Shown piece after piece: positions 1 to 9,188 of a stretch of 64,000 nucleotides of DNA. The stretch's first letter is position 1, and each line of letters starts with the position of its first letter. This DNA comes from Hemileia vastatrix. Its lineage: Eukaryota > Basidiomycota > Pucciniomycetes > Pucciniales > Zaghouaniaceae. Location of the stretch: positions 23,260 to 87,259 of the forward strand of contig JASXTE010000186.1 of the NCBI GenBank assembly GCA_030280995.1, read 5' to 3'. Made by a program: the position numbers and the translations under genes. The notes below the pieces were generated by a model. It did not search any database and was not told where the DNA came from. It saw only the letters and a program-made list of their open reading frames with translations.

Positions 1-165
1 TCGATTTGATAAGAAAAATCTCTAGCTTCGGAGCCCTATTCTTTTTCTTTTTCTTTTTTACTTTCTTCTTTGAGAATAAATAAGATCATGAAGAATTCTA
101 TAAAAATATTTTTACTCCTCTTTCTTTAAGAAAAAAGCTTTATATAAAATAACATATATACTACA

Positions 166-1666
166 ATGATTACGCTTCTACTAATTATTCCACTTCTTGG
201 TATTCTAACACTAGTACCTATGGGTGGTGGTTCCTTCGGAGAAAACTCAATTCAATCGGATAGAAAAATGAAACAAGTTGCACTGGCAGCATCCATGCTA
301 AACTTTATTGTTTCTATGGTTCTATGGTCAGAATTTGATTCAAGTTCGAGTGAATATCAATTTACACAAGAATTTACTGAAGCAAACTTTTTTGTTTCTT
401 CTCCAGCTGTATTTTCAAACCTGAAACTAGGTATTGATGGTATTTCTCTTTACTTTGTACTTCTTACAACATTTATTACACCTATTTGTATCCTAAGTAA
501 TTGGGATAATATTAAACATAATCTAAAATCATTTCTAATTGCATTTCTACTACTAGAAACACTACTAGTAGCTGTATTTACAGTATGTGATCTTCTTCTA
601 TTTTATGTCTTTTTTGAAAGTGTTCTAATTCCACTATTTCTAATTGTAGGTATTTTGGGGTGGTACAAAAGATGCAAGTCGAATTCGAGCTGCATTTCTA
701 CTATTTCTATATACACTATTTGGTTCACTATTTATGCTACTGGCATTTCTAGTAATTTTCTATAATATTGGATCTACTGATTTCCAAGTGGTATCACTTC
801 TAAGTAATGAAATTACTCTAGATTCACAAAAACTACTTTGGCTAGCAATTTTCATTAGTATGGCAATTAAAACTCCACTACTACCATTTCACGTATGGCT
901 ACCTCGTGCTCATGCTGAAGCACCTCTAGCTGGAAGTGTAATTCTAGCTGGTCTAATTCTTAAACTAGCTACTTATGGTTACATGCGAATTCTAATTCAA
1001 TTTCTACCTGATGCTACAGCCTACTTCTCACCTCTAGTACAAACAATTGCAGTAGTGACTCTAATTTATGCTTCACTAGCTACACTACGACAAACTGATT
1101 TTAAAGCACTAGTTGCTTATTCTTCTATTGGACATATGGCAGTAGTAGTACTAGGTCTATTCTCAAATACTATTCAAGGTATTGATGGTGCTATTCTTCT
1201 AAGTATTGCACATGGAGTTGTATCACCAGCACTATTTATTCTAGTAGGTGGTGTTCTTTATGATCGATACCATACACGTGTAATTCGTTATTACCGAGGT
1301 GTTACTGCATATATGCCCGTATTTTCTCTACTATTCTTTGTATTTACAATCTTTAATGCTGCTGTACCTCTAAGTGCAAACTGGGCAGGTGAAATGCTAT
1401 GTCTAACAGGAGCGTTCCTACGAAATCCTATCTTTGCAATTCTAGGAAGTACAGGAATTGTACTAAGTGCTGCTTACAGTATTTGGCTATATAACCGTAT
1501 TGCTTTTGGTGGATGGAGTTATTATCTAAATTATACAACAGATATTTCACGACGAGAATTTATGGTACTAATCCCTCTACTAATTGTTGCAGTGGTCTTT
1601 GGTGTATTCCCTAATATTGTCCTAGATCAAGTACATGCTTCTGCTTCAACACTTATTTATAGCTAG
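166..1666 (+). pseudogene. nad4: NADH dehydrogenase subunit 4, copy A, broken by a one-base insertion
   Basis: Nad4 is a proton-pumping antiporter-like membrane subunit of respiratory complex I. The reading frame starts with MITLLLIIPLLG and matches copy B almost residue for residue, but a run of four T (653-656) replaces the three T of copy B. This shifts frame after about residue 163; the original frame resumes in an overlapping ORF to the stop TAG at 1664-1666. The second half carries the family's H-V-W-L-P-R-A-H-A-E-A-P motif (about 888-926). All conserved Arg codons are CGN and Leu codons CTN. The insertion lies in a homopolymer next to GGGG, so a sequencing error is as likely as a real lesion. 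A C-tract follows the stop. Confidence 0.85.
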
Positions 1667-1684
1667 TAAAACAGTATAAATCTT

Positions 1685-1689
1685 CCCCC
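1685..1689 (+). terminator. C5 tract downstream of nad4
   Basis: A CCCCC run followed by pyrimidines lies 19 bases after the nad4 stop. Similar tracts follow most protein genes here on the sense strand, so it is read as a candidate mRNA 3'-end signal. That role is inferred from position only. Confidence 0.45.
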
Positions 1690-1701
1690 TTTCTATTGAT
1701 T

Positions 1702-1776
1702 TTCTCCGAAGGGGCTAGAAGGGTTGCTTCGCTAAAAGGGGCTAGAAGGAGTGTCCATGGGGTATTCTCCGAAGGG
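1702..1776. repeat. Cluster of GC-rich short repeats
   Basis: Several copies of the elements CTCCGAAGGG, GCTAGAAGG and TTGCTTCGCTA are packed here. Copy B has one more TTGCTTCGCTAGAAGG unit at the same place, showing that the repeat content changes between mitotypes. Confidence 0.7.
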
Positions 1777-1870
1777 TTTCATTAACATTATTTTAAAGTT
1801 CATAAAAATTCAATAGCTAAGTCAATGAATATAGGCATAGAAGGTTTGATTTATTGCTAATCAATTCTTT

Positions 1871-1957
1871 TCCCTTCTAGCCCTAGCAAAGCAAGAAGGG
1901 AAAGTAGGTAAAGACTGAATTAGATTCTTTTTTATTGCCCTTCTAGCGAAGCAAGAA
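1871..1957. repeat. GC-rich CTTCTAGCGAAGCAAG elements before trnM
   Basis: Two imperfect copies of the CCCTTCTAGCGAAGCAAG element flank an A+T spacer immediately upstream of trnM. They are the reverse complement of the CTTGCTTCGCTAGAAGG form seen elsewhere. Confidence 0.65.
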
Positions 1958-1960
1958 AAA

Positions 1961-2031
1961 GCGCTTTAGTGTAGAGGTTGCATTGCAAACTCATGATTTG
2001 CAGGACCAGTGTTCGATTCCTGGAATGCGCT
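1961..2031 (+). tRNA. trnM(cau): tRNA-Met (CAU), first of two
   Basis: The cloverleaf has acceptor GCGCTTT with AATGCGC (one T-T mismatch), anticodon stem GCAAA/TTTGC with loop CTCATGA (anticodon CAU), and T arm CCAG/CTGG. A second CAU tRNA lies at 16340. Initiator, elongator or lysidine-modified Ile roles cannot be assigned by eye. Confidence 0.9.
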
Positions 2032-2093
2032 CAAATAATTTGGAGAATTTTATTTTTACTAATCATTGATAAAATAAGTAATTGATTTGTTGC

Positions 2094-2184
2094 CTGCTTC
2101 TTGCTTCGCTAGGGATAAATTCTTTTTCCCCCAATTTTTTAATAACTCCTTCTAGCGAAGCAACCCTGCGGACCCTTCGGAGAA
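2094..2184. repeat. GC-rich palindromic repeat cluster between trnM and trnE
   Basis: It contains CTTCTTGCTTCGCTAGGG, then CCTTCTAGCGAAGCAA and CCCTTCGGAGAAA, that is, both orientations of the dispersed element. Confidence 0.7.
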
Positions 2185-2202
2185 AAAGAAATCATTTATT
2201 GC

Positions 2203-2274
2203 GGTCTTTTAGTTTAATGGTAAAACCCTCGGTCTTCATCCGAGTGAGTAGGCGTTCGATTCGCCTAAAGATCA
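2203..2274 (+). tRNA. trnE(uuc): tRNA-Glu (UUC)
   Basis: Acceptor GGTCTTT/AAAGATC, anticodon stem CTCGG/CCGAG with loop TCTTCAT (anticodon UUC), and T arm AGGCG/CGCCT. It begins the trnE-trnT-trnQ run. Confidence 0.9.
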
Positions 2275-2331
2275 AGTATTTTTATTGCTTCTCCGCCAAT
2301 AAATGACAGCCCTTCGGTCAGAAATCCATAA

Positions 2332-2402
2332 GTCGACTTAGTTCAGTGGTAGAATAGGTAACTTGTAATTACTTGACACTAGTTCGATTCTAGTAGTCGG
2401 CA
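2332..2402 (+). tRNA. trnT(ugu): tRNA-Thr (UGU)
   Basis: Acceptor GTCGACT/AGTCGGC, anticodon stem GGTAA/TTACT with loop CTTGTAA (anticodon UGU), T arm with TTCGATT loop and discriminator A. Confidence 0.9.
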
Positions 2403-2553
2403 TTCATATATTTGAGTTGTATTTCTCTTGCTAAAGCTGAGAACGGATTAAGATCTTTTCCCCCCATAGTAGAGAATGGTTTTTTGCTCCGCTAGTATAA
2501 AAGAATTAATAAAATAAGCAATAGATTATTGAGCATAGCATAAAATAATAGTT

Positions 2554-2624
2554 TAGGATGTCGTCTAACGGAAAGACAGTATATTTTGGATGTACGAATA
2601 GTTGTTCGATTCAACTCATCCTAG
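2554..2624 (+). tRNA. trnQ(uug): tRNA-Gln (UUG)
   Basis: Perfect acceptor TAGGATG/CATCCTA, anticodon stem GTATA/TGTAC with loop TTTTGGA (anticodon UUG), and T arm GTTG/CAAC. Confidence 0.88.
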
Positions 2625-3260
2625 ATTCATTTTTCAGGATCTTAAAGTAACAAAAAATAATGTAGGCGCAGTAGAAATTTTATTCAATTCTTACTATATA
2701 AATAAAATATCCGATTTTGACTAATGGAACCCTTAAGGATTAGATATGTATAGGAAGATCCAGATTATTCTGGACTTTTTTAATAAAAATAATTAATAAA
2801 GAGCCCTAATTCTATTTCTATTTTTTCACTTGTTTTTTGCTCCGCTAGAAGCGGTTATTTATTAGAATAAGATTTTTTTGGCAATATAAAGTAAATGTTT
2901 AGCTTTACAAAGATCTCCTTTTATCTTATTTGATTCATGGGGATTCTCGATTCTAGCTCAATTACTTTATTCTATTGTAGAGGGCATATTCTGAAGAAAA
3001 CTATTTATTGATAAAAGATTCGTTTTTATTACTAGACGTGTAGTTATCATAGAATTCGTAATCGATAATTTAAGTCTATCTTCAGCAATTCATTCTCATT
3101 TTGTTATCTTCATTAGCAGATACTACAAGAAATGGTATCTTGCTCCGAAAGGAAGATGTAAAAAATGGACTAACAAAATAGAAATGAGTAAATGCACCGG
3201 GTGGCTAGCTTTGTCAGCAACCATTGCACCATTAGTGCATTCTTAAAATTTAACTATATC
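2625..3260. other. Intergenic region trnQ-nad6, no gene seen
   Basis: A+T-rich spacer of 636 bases. It holds one GC-rich TTTGCTCCGCTAGAAGCGG element (about 2836-2854). An in-frame ATG at 3192 precedes the conserved nad6 start but gives no family-like N-terminus. No tRNA or conserved ORF was found. Confidence 0.6.
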
Positions 3261-3950
3261 ATGAACAACTTTCTACTCGATTTTCTAGCTCTTGGAGCTA
3301 TCCTTAGTGGTATTCTTGTAATTACAAGAAAAAACCCTGTAATTTCAGTACTATTTCTAATTTCTGTATTTGTAAATGTAGCAGGTTATCTAGTTCTTCT
3401 AGGTGTAGGATTTATTGGTATTTCTTATCTTATTGTTTATGTAGGGGCAATTGCAATCCTATTTCTATTTGTTGTTATGATGCTAAATCTACAACTTGCT
3501 GAACTAAGTGCAGTAGGATCTGAATATACTCAAAATCTACCTCTGGGTGCAATTGTTGGATCTCTGTTCCTTATTGAACTAATTTCGATTCTACCATCAA
3601 GTTTCAAAGGTACTCCATCTTCTTCATTTAATCTTAGAGGAGATGCAGGACTATCTTCTGTAATTCCATCAGGAAGTGCTTCAAGAGATATTCAACTTGG
3701 ATTCCTAAACTGGATGAATTCCTTTATCCTGGGATCTGAATCTGAAGCATCAAGAGATTCATATCTTGATATTCATCAAGCTTTTAACCCTATGTCAGCA
3801 GATACTTACTTTGCTAATTTCCTACAAATTCAATCTATTGGACAAAACCTTTATACATATGGTGCTCTATGGCTTCTACTAACTAGTTTTATTCTACTAC
3901 TAGCTATGGTAGGACCAATTACTCTAAGTATGAGAAAATCAAATAATTAA
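3261..3950 (+). CDS. nad6: NADH dehydrogenase subunit 6
   Basis: Nad6 is a hydrophobic membrane-arm subunit of complex I; 229 residues. I chose the start at 3261 (MNNFLLDFLALGA) because family proteins begin just before this first membrane helix; an upstream ATG at 3192 adds an unrelated leader. The conserved core N-P-V-I-S-V-L-F-L-I and Y-V-G-A-I-A-I-L-F-L-F is present. Residues about 105-165 form a Ser-rich loop longer than usual. Codon 23 (3327-3329) is AGA at the position where fungal Nad6 has Ser (V-I-T-S-K-N-P-V), a key hint that AGA is read as Ser. A C5 tract follows the stop. Confidence 0.95.
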   Translation: MNNFLLDFLALGAILSGILVITRKNPVISVLFLISVFVNVAGYLVLLGVGFIGISYLIVYVGAIAILFLFVVMMLNLQLAELSAVGSEYTQNLPLGAIVGSLFLIELISILPSSFKGTPSSSFNLRGDAGLSSVIPSGSASRDIQLGFLNWMNSFILGSESEASRDSYLDIHQAFNPMSADTYFANFLQIQSIGQNLYTYGALWLLLTSFILLLAMVGPITLSMRKSNN

Positions 3951-3988
3951 GAAAAACTAATTACTATTTTCTAAATTATAAATATTCT

Positions 3989-3993
3989 CCCCC
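3989..3993 (+). terminator. C5 tract downstream of nad6
   Basis: CCCCC run 38 bases after the nad6 stop and just before trnC; a candidate 3'-end signal like those after other genes. Confidence 0.4.
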
Positions 3994-4008
3994 TATCTTT
4001 ATAAATAA

Positions 4009-4082
4009 GAGTCAAGTTATAGATGGCTTCTGTTGGAGAATTGCAAATTCTTTCATTAAGGGTTCAATTCCCTCTTGACTCT
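4009..4082 (+). tRNA. trnC(gca): tRNA-Cys (GCA)
   Basis: Perfect acceptor GAGTCAA/TTGACTC, anticodon stem GAGAA/TTCTT with loop TTGCAAA (anticodon GCA), and T arm AGGG/CCCT. Confidence 0.88.
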
Positions 4083-4375
4083 TTTATAGAAACAAGTGAT
4101 TCTGTCCATCCAGGGAAAGCTGCACCACTTCAGATGCACAAGATAGTGGACAATGAACATTCTTTTATAACTATCATATCAGATAATTCTAGATTCGTTC
4201 AGTTCTTTATTAACTACTACTCTCCGCAGAAATATTATTTCGCTTCTTATCTAGTAGCTATAATGAAATTGTGTAGTTTCGTATAGTAATTTAATTCTAT
4301 ATAAAGCTATAGTATATTATAATATACTATAATATATATATATACTAAGAAGCCTCTTGATTCTAAGTTAACTAA

Positions 4376-4446
4376 AAGAACATAGTATAATGGTAGTACG
4401 TTGATCTCCAAAATCATTTATGCGAGTTCGACTCTCGCTGTTCTTG
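4376..4446 (+). tRNA. trnW(cca): tRNA-Trp (CCA)
   Basis: Acceptor AAGAACA/TGTTCTT, anticodon loop CTCCAAA giving CCA rather than the UCA usual in fungal mitochondria that read UGA as Trp, and T arm GCGAG/CTCGC. It fits the exclusive use of TGG for conserved Trp. It implies UGA is stop or unassigned, unless the anticodon is modified. Confidence 0.9.
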
Positions 4447-4649
4447 TTACTATAAATTATATCAATATATTACCGTCTATAAAACACATAGCAAGGCCAT
4501 AACCTTTAGAATCAAGACACTTATAGTCCTATATAAAGAATATTTTAAATATAGGTTAAATAAATGAATATTTATTTAACTGCATGGTTCTATCATCAAC
4601 TCCTCTTCAAAGGCTTCTCAAGTAAAATGTTTGATTCATTTTATCCCTT

Positions 4650-4673
4650 CTCTTGCTTCGCTAGAAGCAAGAG
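4650..4673. repeat. Perfect 10-bp-stem GC hairpin
   Basis: CTCTTGCTTC, loop GCTA, then GAAGCAAGAG. It is the exact reverse complement of the hairpin at 10438-10461 and the cleanest form of the dispersed GC-rich element. Confidence 0.8.
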
Positions 4674-4698
4674 GTAGAAAACAAAAAGTATATTTACT

Positions 4699-4730
4699 CC
4701 CTTTCTAGCGTAGCAAAGACCGCCGAAGGG
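4699..4730. repeat. GC-rich short repeat cluster
   Basis: CTTTCTAGCGTAGCAAAG followed by CCGCCGAAGGG, degenerate versions of the two dispersed motifs. Confidence 0.6.
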
Positions 4731-4954
4731 AATTCAATTTCTTATAATTTTATGCATATAGATCAATTATAAATCTATTTTTAATATAGGTACTGGAAAC
4801 ATCTTTATATGTAGACATAACAATTCTATTATTGGATTATTTTCTAATAATCTAATGGGAATATATATAAATTAAAAAAGATATTCAGCCTTTGTTTACT
4901 AGTTAATGTAAAGCACTTTATTTATTTCTATATCCGCCTTCGGCAATATTGTAG

Positions 4955-5206
<252 letters not shown>

Positions 5207-5293
5207 TCTAATTTATGATTACTAACCGCAAATAAAACTGCTTACTAAGTAAAATAGGAGGGATAATAATAATACATAATATGACTATTTTAT

Positions 5294-5299
5294 CCCCCC
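5294..5299 (+). terminator. C6 tract downstream of atp9
   Basis: TATCCCCCCACCAC, 87 bases after the stop; a candidate 3'-end signal. Confidence 0.4.
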
Positions 5300-5505
5300 A
5301 CCACTGATTTCTGCTGAATTACCAAATAAAAGATCGAACTTATCATTGAATTATAAATTCAAAGAAACATAAATTACTTATATATTATTTTATAATATAC
5401 AGATAGTCTATATAGGATATGTATAATCAAATATTTTATCATATACGTTTCGTCTAAAAACGGTCGGCAGATAAATGAAAAAGCATGTAAACCCCATAGA
5501 AAGAA

Positions 5506-5512
5506 GGGGGGG
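5506..5512 (-). terminator. C7 tract downstream of atp6 (minus strand)
   Basis: G7 on plus, so C7 in the atp6 transcript, 8 bases after its stop. Copy B has six. Confidence 0.45.
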
Positions 5513-5520
5513 ATATGCAT

Positions 5521-6297
5521 CTAGTGAAGATCAATTGCATCTTTAAGGTATGAAGCTGTAAGAATACAGAATACATAACTTTGAATAAATGATACAGCGA
5601 TTTCAAGACCAATAAGCCCTACAAATACTGAGAATGGAATTAGTGTAACAACAGCTACGATAAAACTAGATGTGAACATTGGGTATAGAAATCCAGATAG
5701 AATTTTAAGTAGAGTGTGACCACTTACCATATTTGCAAATAGTCGGACTCCTAGAGAAACTGATCGAGCTAGATATGAAATTAGTTCAATTGGTGCTAGT
5801 AGTGGTACTAGTGCTAGAGGTGTTCCTGAAGGTACAAAGAATGAGAAGAAATGCACTTTATGTAGTTGTAGACCTAGAATTGTAACACCAATGAAGATAG
5901 TAACACTTAGACCTAGACTAACTACAATAGAAGTTGCTACAGTAAATCCATAAGGAATATTTCCACTTAGGTTAGCAAATAGAATAAAGAAGAATAGAGA
6001 ATAGATAAATGGTAGATACATTTCGCTAGCAGCCCCGATTTGAGCTTTCACTAGTCCATGTAGTGATGCATAACTACTTTCTAGTGCAATACTCCATCGA
6101 CTAGGAATTAGTTGTTTGTTATTATTAGCTACAAAGTGTAGTCCTAGTGCTAGATATACTGCAATAATTGTATATAGCCCTAGATTTGTTAGAGAAAGAT
6201 TAATATAACCTAGAATAGGCATATTTAGAGCAATTAGACTTGTTACTTCAAATTGTTCTAGAGGTGAATGAATTAGTTGAGAAAACATTGTTGACAT
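5521..6297 (-). CDS. atp6: ATP synthase subunit a
   Basis: Subunit a forms the proton half-channels beside the c-ring of Fo. 258 residues, N-terminus MSTMFSQLIHSPLEQFE. The essential Arg sits in L-G-V-R-L-F-A-N-M (codon CGA), followed by the conserved S-G-H-T-L, and the C-terminal helix has Q-S-Y-V-F. Five to six membrane helices are expected. It is downstream of atp8 on the same strand with a 600-base spacer. Copy B has a different N-terminus (MSTLR... in place of MSTM...) caused by a small insertion. Confidence 0.97.
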   Translation of the reverse strand: MSTMFSQLIHSPLEQFEVTSLIALNMPILGYINLSLTNLGLYTIIAVYLALGLHFVANNNKQLIPSRWSIALESSYASLHGLVKAQIGAASEMYLPFIYSLFFFILFANLSGNIPYGFTVATSIVVSLGLSVTIFIGVTILGLQLHKVHFFSFFVPSGTPLALVPLLAPIELISYLARSVSLGVRLFANMVSGHTLLKILSGFLYPMFTSSFIVAVVTLIPFSVFVGLIGLEIAVSFIQSYVFCILTASYLKDAIDLH

Positions 6298-6899
6298 TTT
6301 TTGTTAATTATTTTTGTACAATACCTCACGGGGATACTGTAGTTCTGTTCTATTACTTTTAAATTAAACTAATTTATACAATTAAATCACTCTAACATTA
6401 AATTAAAAGAGTGTTTTTAAAATACTTTATTTTGAATCTTTTCCTCCGAAGGGTTGCTTCGCTAGAAGGGAAGTTTTTTTATTTTCCAAAATAAAATGAA
6501 CTTGTATAATTAGCTTACTAAGAAACCACATATTTTAAATAAGTAGCTTTCTCTGAAGTGTTAAGATGGTATCAGAACTTTATTTTATCTTTTTATTACT
6601 GAATTATTCTTATTTTGGAGGGGAAAACTCCTTGAATATTATATTTTTGTTTTTGAAATGCTTATTTTTCGTTTAGTAGTAAAATAGTGCTATTTAGCTA
6701 ACCATTTTATTTTACAGGAGTAAAATAAGTCATTTTAAGTGGCTGCCTTTGTAATAAGGTAGAAAACTTTGAATATCTTACAATCATTTATGATTTTCTC
6801 CTTGGAAGAAGAGTGTGCTTGTAAATGTAGCAAAAATTTTTCATGATCGTAGGATCGTGGCGATGTCTGTCTACATGACCTAAAAAATGTCGTAAACGA
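6298..6899. other. Intergenic region atp8-atp6 with hairpins
   Basis: 602 bases without a recognisable gene. A GC-rich repeat lies at 6442-6471. Stem-loop sequences lie at about 6840-6900, just downstream of atp8 on its strand. The rest is A+T-rich. Confidence 0.6.
6442..6471. repeat. GC-rich short repeat pair
   Basis: TCCTCCGAAGGG joined to TTGCTTCGCTAGAAGGG, both dispersed motifs side by side. Confidence 0.7.
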
Positions 6900-6902
6900 C
6901 TA
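6843..6902 (-). other. Hairpin cluster immediately 3' of atp8
   Basis: On the minus strand right after the atp8 stop come GTCGTTTACGAC (4-bp stem, 4-base loop), then an ATGT..ACAT stem and GATCCTACGATC. The block is GC-richer than its surroundings and almost identical in both copies. It could be an RNA processing or stability element; no family is recognised. Confidence 0.4.
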
Positions 6903-7046
6903 TAGTTTAGTGATGTACATTCGTGTTAGAAACAGTTCTGTAAATGCAGGTAGAACATAACGACTCATAATGTAAATCATTACAAATAGTCCTAGAAATG
7001 CAAATGAGATTTGATTTACGAAATAAAATGGAAGTAGTTGAGGCAT
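6900..7046 (-). CDS. atp8: ATP synthase subunit 8
   Basis: Short ORF of 48 residues on the minus strand beginning [12 protein letters not shown], the signature start of fungal Atp8 (MPQLxPFYF.NQ). One membrane helix (about residues 13-35) and a basic tail ending T-R-M-Y-I-T-K-L. Length matches the family (about 48). Atp8 is a peripheral-stalk/Fo subunit of ATP synthase. Leu codons are CTN and Arg codons CGN. It precedes atp6 in the minus-strand block. Confidence 0.95.
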   Translation of the reverse strand: MPQLLPFYFVNQISFAFLGLFVMIYIMSRYVLPAFTELFLTRMYITKL

Positions 7047-7735
7047 TGATTATTTTTATCTGTTTTGCTCTTTATGTATCATTCATCTAATGAATGATTT
7101 TAGTAATGAGCTGTTTCACCGCAATAAATTCTTTACTATAATAGAGACTCGCAGGGATAGATTTTACTGAAATGATATTTCTATCTTAAATATAGAATAT
7201 CTTCTTGATTATTCTATATTTTGTGAACCCTTAATTATATAGAAATAATACATAGAAACAATGAAAAAATTAGCTTCGCATAAGCGATTGCTAGTAAAGG
7301 TTGAAAAATTGATTTTCGTTATTATTTTGCATTGAAATAAAGCTTAAGTATATTAATTGATTAAAGTTAAATTAATCTATTCTTATACGATTTGAATCTA
7401 AGGAAGAATATAAATATCTTGCTTTTCCGAAGGAAAGATTACTGTATAATAAACTTTTATGATTTTTATACTTACTATTAAATTATGTGTATACCTATAT
7501 AACTACATATACACAAATCTCCTCAGTGGTTTAAGGAACTTATGTTACATAATGTAATGTAAGAATATAATAATAATTCATTATTATTATTAGATATTAA
7601 TTTATGGCCCCTTCGGAGAGATTAAAAAAGTATTTTTATTGTATTTATATGGCTTATAATAAATGGGCTACATATAATAAAATAGAAGTAAAGAAGGGGG
7701 GAAAATGAATATTCATTATTTTATGACAAAATTCT
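7047..7735. other. Intergenic region nad1-atp8, no gene seen
   Basis: 689-base A+T-rich spacer. It holds a CCCCTTCGGAGAG element (about 7609-7621) and a site near 7420 where copy A has CTTGCTTTTCCGAAGG but copy B has a full CTTGCTTCGCTAGAAGGGG element. A G6 tract lies at 7696-7701. Confidence 0.6.
7696..7701 (-). terminator. C6 tract downstream of nad1 (minus strand)
   Basis: G6 on plus, 34 bases past the nad1 stop on its strand; five G in copy B. Confidence 0.4.
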
Positions 7736-8725
7736 CTAATAAGGAGAAATGTCAAATGCAATAAGAATACTAGGTACTAGAATAAGTAGAGCAATTGCTA
7801 CTGGAAGAAGTCCTGTCCAACAAAATACCATAAGTGAATCGTACCGCATTCGAGGTAGAGTAGCACGAATCCATACAAAAATAAACATAAATAGAACAGC
7901 TTTAATAGCTAGAGCAATACTTTGAAGATTAATGAATGAATCATTAGTGAATACTTCAGGTAGATTATATCCACCTAGAAATAGAATAGCAGTAAATGTA
8001 GACATTAGTACGATACTTCCATATTCTGCTAGGAAAAAGAATACAAAGATCATTCCAGAGTGTTCTGTCATAAATCCAGCAACTAGTTCTGATTCAGCTT
8101 CAGGAAGATCAAAAGGTGTACGATTTGTTTCAGCTAGAGCTGAAATAAAGAATAGAATAAAAATAGGTAGTAGTGGAATAATATACCATACATTTTGTTG
8201 AGCTTCAATGATTTCAGTAATATTAAATGTACCACATAGTAGAATTACAGATAGTACAGCAGCACTATAAATTAGTTCATAACTAATCATTTGAGCAGTA
8301 GATCGTAGAGATCCTAGGAATGCATATTTAGAGTTAGCAGACCACCCTGCGAATAGGATTCCATAAACTCCAATTGAAGATAGAGCTAGAGAATAAAGAA
8401 TTCCTAGTGAAAAATCAGATAGAGTTAGACCTGGTCCAAATGGGATAACACCCCAACCTAGTAGACTAAAAATTAGTGAAATCATAGGTGCAAAAATGAA
8501 TAGTCCTTTTGTAGATTGTGATGGAATAATTTGTTCTTTTACTACTAGTTTTAGAGCATCTGCAAATGGTTGTAGTACTCCGTAATAACCTACAATGTTC
8601 GGACCAATTCGTCGTTGCATTGAAGCCATTACTTTTCGTTCAAGAATTGTCATAAACGCTACTGCTAGTAGAATAGGGACTAGTACAATTAGAATTTCTA
8701 GAAGATTATATAGAGTTGATAGCAT
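7736..8725 (-). CDS. nad1: NADH dehydrogenase subunit 1
   Basis: Nad1 forms part of the quinone-binding site of complex I. 329 residues from the chosen start MLSTLYNLLEILIVLVP, which matches where fungal Nad1 proteins begin. A longer frame from 8758 adds eleven residues (MTRATHPFLNL) that vary between copies. Conserved blocks seen: E-R-K-V-M-A-S-M-Q-R-R-I-G-P-N, the A-E-T-N-R-T-P-F-D-L-P-E-A-E-S-E-L quinone-site loop, and W-I-R-A-T-L-P-R-M-R-Y-D near the C-terminus. Every Arg in these motifs is CGN. About eight membrane helices. Confidence 0.95.
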   Translation of the reverse strand: MLSTLYNLLEILIVLVPILLAVAFMTILERKVMASMQRRIGPNIVGYYGVLQPFADALKLVVKEQIIPSQSTKGLFIFAPMISLIFSLLGWGVIPFGPGLTLSDFSLGILYSLALSSIGVYGILFAGWSANSKYAFLGSLRSTAQMISYELIYSAAVLSVILLCGTFNITEIIEAQQNVWYIIPLLPIFILFFISALAETNRTPFDLPEAESELVAGFMTEHSGMIFVFFFLAEYGSIVLMSTFTAILFLGGYNLPEVFTNDSFINLQSIALAIKAVLFMFIFVWIRATLPRMRYDSLMVFCWTGLLPVAIALLILVPSILIAFDISPY

Positions 8726-8758
8726 TAAATTTAAAAATGGGTGCGTAGCGCGGGTCAT

Positions 8759-9188
8759 TACACTTCGATTACTTTTACATAATTTCTTGTAAATAAAGAA
8801 CGAAGGTAACGTCCAAAGCTAGAAAAGTACTGATTTCTCTGTTTTATATAAAATAACAATATCAGCAAAGCAAGAGAATTATATGATCGATCTTCCATAG
8901 AAAAATGACGGAGCAAAAAAAAAAATAGAAAATTATTTTCCTTATTAAGCTAAGAATGACCAGACAATGAATTACAACTGTATATTGATTGAAAAATAAT
9001 TTTTTATCTTATTTAAAAGTTTATTTACCCTTCTTATTTACTATAAAGCTGTAAAAGAATTGTAAGGGATTTATTTGAGGGGGGTGCCAATGCAAAATAA
9101 TTTATGAATTAAAAATAAGCCTAAAAAATAGCTTTATTTAATTAGACTACTTTTATAGTGTTTTTGCTTTTAGGAGGAATTTTACTAA
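8759..9188. other. Intergenic region cox2-nad1, no gene seen
   Basis: 430-base A+T-rich spacer with a poly-A run near 8916-8930 (length differs in copy B) and a G6 tract at 9079-9084. No ORF or RNA recognised. Confidence 0.6.
9079..9084 (-). terminator. C6 tract downstream of cox2 (minus strand)
   Basis: G6 on plus, about 105 bases beyond the cox2 stop on its own strand; same in copy B. Confidence 0.4.

Larger units (their letters stand above)
5207..5520. other. Convergent intergenic region atp9-atp6
   Basis: Plus- and minus-strand transcription units meet here. It holds C6 (5294-5299) on the atp9 sense strand and G7 (5506-5512), which is C7 on the atp6 sense strand. It also holds short A+T palindromes that differ between copies. 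No gene. Confidence 0.6.

Noticed and set aside
2082..2306. Open frame of 74 codons at 2082-2306
   Set aside because: It runs through GC-rich repeats and trnE; it contains TTR-type Leu codons unlike genuine genes.
4376..4446. Mold mitochondrial code (UGA = Trp) for the whole genome
   Set aside because: All conserved Trp codons are TGG, trnW has anticodon CCA, and TGA appears in frame only once, in a mobile ORF.
7932..8201. Plus-strand open frames opposite nad1 (7932-8201, 8595-8792) and opposite other genes
   Set aside because: Antisense shadows created by the strong codon bias of the real gene; no family-like sequence.
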